64,000 nucleotides of DNA from Strigamia acuminata (taxonomy: Eukaryota > Arthropoda > Chilopoda > Geophilomorpha > Linotaeniidae): contig OX442324.1 in the NCBI GenBank assembly GCA_949358305.1, positions 5,089,575 to 5,153,574 of the forward strand, in the 5' to 3' direction. Every line of letters begins with the position of its first letter. Within the stretch, counting starts at the first letter, position 1. This document shows positions 59,530 to 64,000 of this stretch, piece by piece. The notes under the pieces were generated by a model. That model did no database searches, had not been told where the DNA came from, and saw nothing but the letters and a program-made list of their open reading frames with translations. Both the position numbers and the translations under genes were made by a program.

Positions 59530-62134
59530 ATGTCCGTGTTTGCTAACTTTAAACCGGTTTCTAGGATCCTTAATCGCCAAATAAGATCTGTCGGATCACT
59601 AGAAAACTTCCTTTTCAAAAGTACATAAAAATTTGTACGAGCAGATGATGAAATTTCTAAGCCGTTTGTTCGTTTACTTTTCAGATGTGTGCTTCAAAAG
59701 GAATCACAAGCATGAAAACTTTAAAAACAATGCATTCAGTGGCAGGAAATATTTCTCTCCACCAAGTCTAGGCAATACATTGACCCCGCTTATCATGAGA
59801 GCATTGAAGTTCGGTGCAGTTGGAATTTTATTCAGCGGAGGAGCGTTTTACGTAATAAAATGCAAAAAAAAAAGTGTGACCGTTTTGAAATTTGAAATTT
59901 GTCCATTTCAGTTATACAAGTCAAATAAACTGAAGGAATTCAATCCATTAGAATGGGGTCACGTTAACATTCTGGGGGGAAACGCTTCGTCCGAGCCAAG
60001 TCAACTTGGAAATTCTTTGGGAATGCGTAAGACCGAACTTAACACAGGTAATTTCAATGGAATTAACTGTGTCGTGGATTAATTTCAGCAAATGTTAGTG
60101 CAGCCTATCGTACCTCGCAAACCCCACCGAATTTTGCCCCTTACATGATCATTGGTGGCGGCACTTCGGCTTTTGCAGCGTTTCGGTCAATTAGATCGAA
60201 CGATCCGAAGGCGAAGGTTTTGGTGATTACGGAGGAACAGCATTTCCCTTACATGCGCCCTCCGCTTTCCAAGGAGCTCTGGTTCGCCGAGGATCCGAAA
60301 ACAACCAAAACGTTACGATTCAAGCAGTGGAATGGAAAAGAAAGGAGGTATTGAGATGGTTGGTGAATTATTTGCAATTTGCTTTGATATAGATGGATTA
60401 TACGGGGTCGTTTTGGAGTGTGTTTGCGAGCAAATGAACCGAACACGAAGCTTTTAATAATTGATGAATATTTTTGCAGTTTATTCCTGGAGCAAGATGA
60501 TTTTTACATTCTTCCGTACGATTTGGAAAGCAAAGAAACGGGCGGAGTTGCCGTTTTAAGAGGGCGAAAGGTTGTGAAAGTTGATCCCTACTCATCCAAA
60601 GTCACCTTAGATAACAACGTCGAAATAGGATATGAGAAATGTCTTATAGCGACTGGTGGAACGCCAAGAAATTTGCCACTTTTTGAAGATGCTCCTAGAC
60701 CTTTGAAAGAACGCATTTCTGTGTTCAGATCGGTAATTCTAGCATTTTATTTTATTTTATTTCTAATTTATTTTTATTTGATTTTGAATTTTTAGATTGA
60801 TCACTTCCGAGATATGGACAAGTTATTGAAAAAAGTGAATTCGATCACCGTCATCGGTGGAGGGTTTCTTGGGAGTGAATTAGCGTGCGCGTTTGGGCGC
60901 CGGAGTAAAAAGTTGGGATTCGAAGTCAACCAGGTTTTTCCCGAATGCGGAAACATGGGATCCGTGTTGCCAGAATACTTGAGTAAATGGGCAACTGGGA
61001 AAGTGAAAATCGGTAAACTTTTGGCGAAAATGAAAATATTTCTAAAAAGAAAAAAGAGAAAAAAAATGAAAAATTCTATTCTTCCGCAGAGGGAGTTAAA
61101 GTACACACCGACGTGAATGTTGTCGGCGCATGTCTTACAAACAAGAACAGAGTTCTGCTTCGACTAAGCGATGGAGAAGAGGTAATACGTAATTTTCAAT
61201 TTAAATGTCAAACAAGTGTTCGACATTATGTTCCATTAAGTAGATCGAGACGGATCACGTGGTGGTTGCTGCCGGCTTGAAGCCAAACACCGAATTGGCA
61301 AAATTTGCCGGCCTAGAAGTCGATCGTATACTCGGTGGCTACGTAGTCAATTCCGAATTAGAAGCGCGCTCAAACATATGGGTCGCCGGCGACGCGGCTT
61401 GCTTTTTCGATCCCCAATTGGGAAGGCGTAGAGTCGAACACCACGACCATGCAGTCGTTAGCGGAAGATTGGCCGGGCTGAACATGACCGGGGCTAAAAG
61501 ACCGTACAGTCACCAATCCATGTTTTGGTAAAAATAATTTTTAAAAATAATCAAATTTGAAAAGTTAAAAGAATTTGAAATTGAATTTTCCAAATGTTTA
61601 GGTCCGATTTGGGACCCGATGTTGGTTACGAGGCAATTGGTGTCGTTGACGCAACATTGCCAACAGTTGGCGTTTTTGCCAAAGCTTCTGACAAGGACTC
61701 TCCGAAGGGTGTTGTGGACGAAACCGGAGACAGTATTCGGTCTGAAACAGAATTGGTAAATTGTTTATTCATTTATTTATTTTTAAAGTCGCAGACTTTG
61801 ATTGTAATTATTTTTTCTAAAATGTTTCAGCGAGCGCCAGAGACGGCTCCAACCACTTTAGAAACACAACCACCGAAACGTGGCGAGGAATACGGCAAAG
61901 GGATTGTTTTTTATTTGAAAGATGACGTTATAGTCGGTGTTCTGCTCTGGAATGTATTTAACAGAATGTCGGTGGCAAGAAAGGTGCAATTCCGTCGAGT
62001 TTTTAGCTCGAATTTTGTTGTTAATTAATTAAATTTGATTTCAGGTTATAAAGGAAGGGAAGAAATTTGACGATCTTAATGAAGTGGCTAAATTATTTAA
62101 CATTCACGACACCGAAGATAAACCTCCGGCCTGA
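59530..62134 (+). CDS. AIFM1: Apoptosis-inducing factor 1, mitochondrial
   Basis: FAD/NADH oxidoreductase of the mitochondrial intermembrane space; needed for respiratory-chain assembly and a mediator of caspase-independent death. Eleven exons close in phase for 631 residues: 59530-59620, 59685-59851, 59912-60047, 60089-60347, 60480-60732, 60796-61012, 61090-61181, 61244-61527, 61602-61755, 61831-61983 and 62045-62134. A basic targeting region is followed by one TM-like helix (about 75-90), then the FAD Rossmann motif [39 protein letters not shown], and the NADH motif [28 protein letters not shown] and [18 protein letters not shown] follow, then [16 protein letters not shown] and the C-terminal [12 protein letters not shown]. 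All match human AIFM1. It is tail-to-tail with TBC1D32. Confidence 0.97.
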
Positions 62135-62275
62135 TGATGTAACTTTTGGAACAACACCCTAGCCTTCATTGATCCGACTAAATTGTTTCGGCAACAGTTT
62201 TTATATTTTATTCAATAATTATTAATTTTTACCTAATTACATTTGACGAATAAAAAATAAATTATCTGTTAACAG

Positions 62276-64000
62276 TCACCAAATTTTTTTCATTGATGTT
62301 TTCAGTGATAAATTATATTTCTCTGATAAATAGTTCAAATACGGCAAATACGTTTTCATCTTGAAGCCGTGAAGGGGTTCCTCCTTTAATCGGGAAAGAA
62401 AAAAAAAATGTTAATAAAAATGAAAATGATTTAGTTAATTCGAGAAAAAATACCAATAAATATCGATTGAGCTCGATTTTCTGAGCTCGAATTAACACTT
62501 CCTCTTGTAGATGCGACAAAACGGCGATTAAATAGAACACAATGTGACTTGGACCGTGCAGAACACACAGCACTATAAAGTTACAAATCTCGGGCCAATC
62601 GAAATAGTTCCAGAAACATTGTCGAAGCCATAAATAACACATGTTCGGTATGGACGCCGACGCCATCTAAAACACCCAATAATTACACACGTATATATAT
62701 ATCTAATGCACTTTCAAGATCGTACTTTGAATGCTGAATACACGTAAGGGAGCTCGTCTTCGATTATTTCTTCGACCGAATGACTCAACCAAGTCCAGAC
62801 AACATCGTTTGAATTCTGCACAATTTCCACTCCAATACTGCAGTTATCGGGTGTCGACAGCCACATCAAATCGGGTCGCCGCGAGTTCTGAATTCGCGCT
62901 AGAAATCTCATGGACGATTGTTTGTTCGCAGAACTCATTAGGAAAATCGTTGCGGCGAACCATGGAAACGATGACGATTTTGCAACCTGTGGAAATAATA
63001 ACAAACTTATGTGCTATTAATTGTTACTTAAAGTGGGAAATTTACCGTTGATGTTTCGACAAACGTGTCTTGACATATGACTAGAAATTCCGAGAGGTCT
63101 CGTTCAGCAGTTTCATTGAGTACGCCGAGATAACGGCCATATTTCATCGTTAAATCAATTCCGTGTCTGTAAACTGGACCGATTTCCAAATTAGTGAGAA
63201 TCGGCAGCAACTGCGGAGTGTTTGGCATATTGGACTGTGATAATTGTAGACATTTCTCCAGAGTTTTAAAAAGAATCTTTTCATTGTGTCGACAAGTCAT
63301 CAAAGTGTCTTTAAAAGCTTGAGTGCACAAGTGCAACCATATTTCATACGGGACTTCGTTTTCCTTGAGTTTAGTTAGAAATAATGCTAACGGATTGCTG
63401 GCCTCGTCCCCGCGCTCTACGTATCGTGGAATGTAGTAGTTGGATATGATCGAATCATCCAAAAATGGGTGAATTAGTTGCGATCCAATCTGAAATGATG
63501 AGCGAGAGTTAGACGCACAATTTGATTACTTCAATGCAAAGCGTTTAATTACTACCTGCGTTAAATTTTCTATTGGTGGTATTTTCTCACTGGGTCCACC
63601 TATGCACATCGTTTTAACCAATAAATTATGCCTGGCCACCGACATTTCGTTTATGATCACTCGACCGTTGTCGTCAGACCGGTTTTCTTCTTGCGCCGCG
63701 AGAATACGGCCCTGGTAATTGTAGTGGGTTTGCAACAGAAGCGACGAATCCAAACTGCTCACGATGCCGCTTAAAACCTGCAGTCTCATCAATTCGAACG
63801 TTTCCCAATTGAAAATGTCAATCGAGCTTAGTTTTTCAAACAGAAGAACGCAGCTGAGAAGATCTCGCAGCGAGCGAGGCGGCCAGTTTGTGAGTGAAAT
63901 GTTGTCAGCCATTTTAGGTATTGATAATGTTGAAATGGCGGAAAAGGAGGACAAATAAGACAATAGTTGGTCCACTTGCAGTTGAATTTTTCTCTCGATG
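62276..64000 (-). CDS. TBC1D32: TBC1D32 (broad-minded) C-terminal part, runs off the window
   Basis: TBC-domain-like ciliary protein required for Hedgehog signalling and cilium structure. Five 3' exons are present: 63556-64000 (open at the window edge), 63046-63489, 62726-62986, 62454-62666 and 62276-62383, all joined in phase 0. The C-terminal exons read LWLRQCFWNYFDWPEICNFI..VLHGPSHIVFYLIAVLSHLQ and then EEPLHGFKMKTYLPYLNYLSEKY, the family's degenerate TBC end as I remember it. Upstream exons (ERGDEASNPLALFLTKLKE; VEEIIEDELPYVYSAF) are helical. The last exon must be read in the frame ending MKKIW; a longer ORF in another frame is a shadow. Its stop lies 141 bp from the AIFM1 stop. The TBC catalytic Arg/Gln fingers are not seen here. 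Confidence 0.82.

Noticed and set aside
62313-62666. 117-codon ORF continuing across the last TBC1D32 intron
   Set aside because: The conserved reading requires splicing at 62454/62383 and a change of frame to EEPLHGFKMKT; the read-through frame is a shadow.

Overview
The window is nuclear DNA of an intron-rich, AT-rich metazoan. Genes are split into many short exons with GT-AG introns, mostly 50-700 bp, and the proteins are animal-specific: KLF5, FCHSD2, a goliath-type RING ligase, ANKLE2, a voltage-sensing phosphatase, M6/PLP proteins and TBC1D32. The phosphatase resembles tunicate VSPs most closely as I remember them, so an invertebrate deuterostome such as a tunicate is my guess, not a proof. 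Exon joins below were built by hand, matching splice sites, codon phase and known protein families. Where all phases close, the model is solid.

Layout. 1-7.7 kb: KLF5-type zinc-finger gene (+) with SRF and CREB motifs in its promoter. 7.7-17.1 kb: a noncoding block. 17.1-29.1 kb (-): UCHL3 and FCHSD2. 30.1-37.5 kb (-): RNF130/150-like ligase and ANKLE2. 38.3-40.9 kb (+): voltage-sensing phosphatase. 41.1-42.5 kb (-): TMEM165. 42.8-49.0 kb (-): two tandem M6/PLP membrane genes, the second with two alternative last exons. 49.1-49.8 kb (+): a small uncharacterised gene, head-to-head with M6. 50.8-53.7 kb (-): a 662-residue protein with a FAM76-like cysteine cluster and an internally duplicated exon block. 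54.6-58.9 kb (+): three lineage-specific-looking genes (a type II protein with two C-type-lectin-like regions, a 182-residue single-pass protein, and a small gene open in two frames). 59.5-62.1 kb (+): AIFM1. 62.3-64.0 kb (-): the 3' part of TBC1D32, tail-to-tail with AIFM1 and running off the window.

There is no sign of an operon or a shared pathway across the window. It is mostly a housekeeping neighbourhood. The less ordinary parts are the M6 tandem pair with duplicated terminal exons, the exon-duplicated cysteine-rich gene, and the block of fast-evolving membrane genes at 54.6-58.9 kb. No tRNA, rRNA, CRISPR or intact autonomous transposon was seen.
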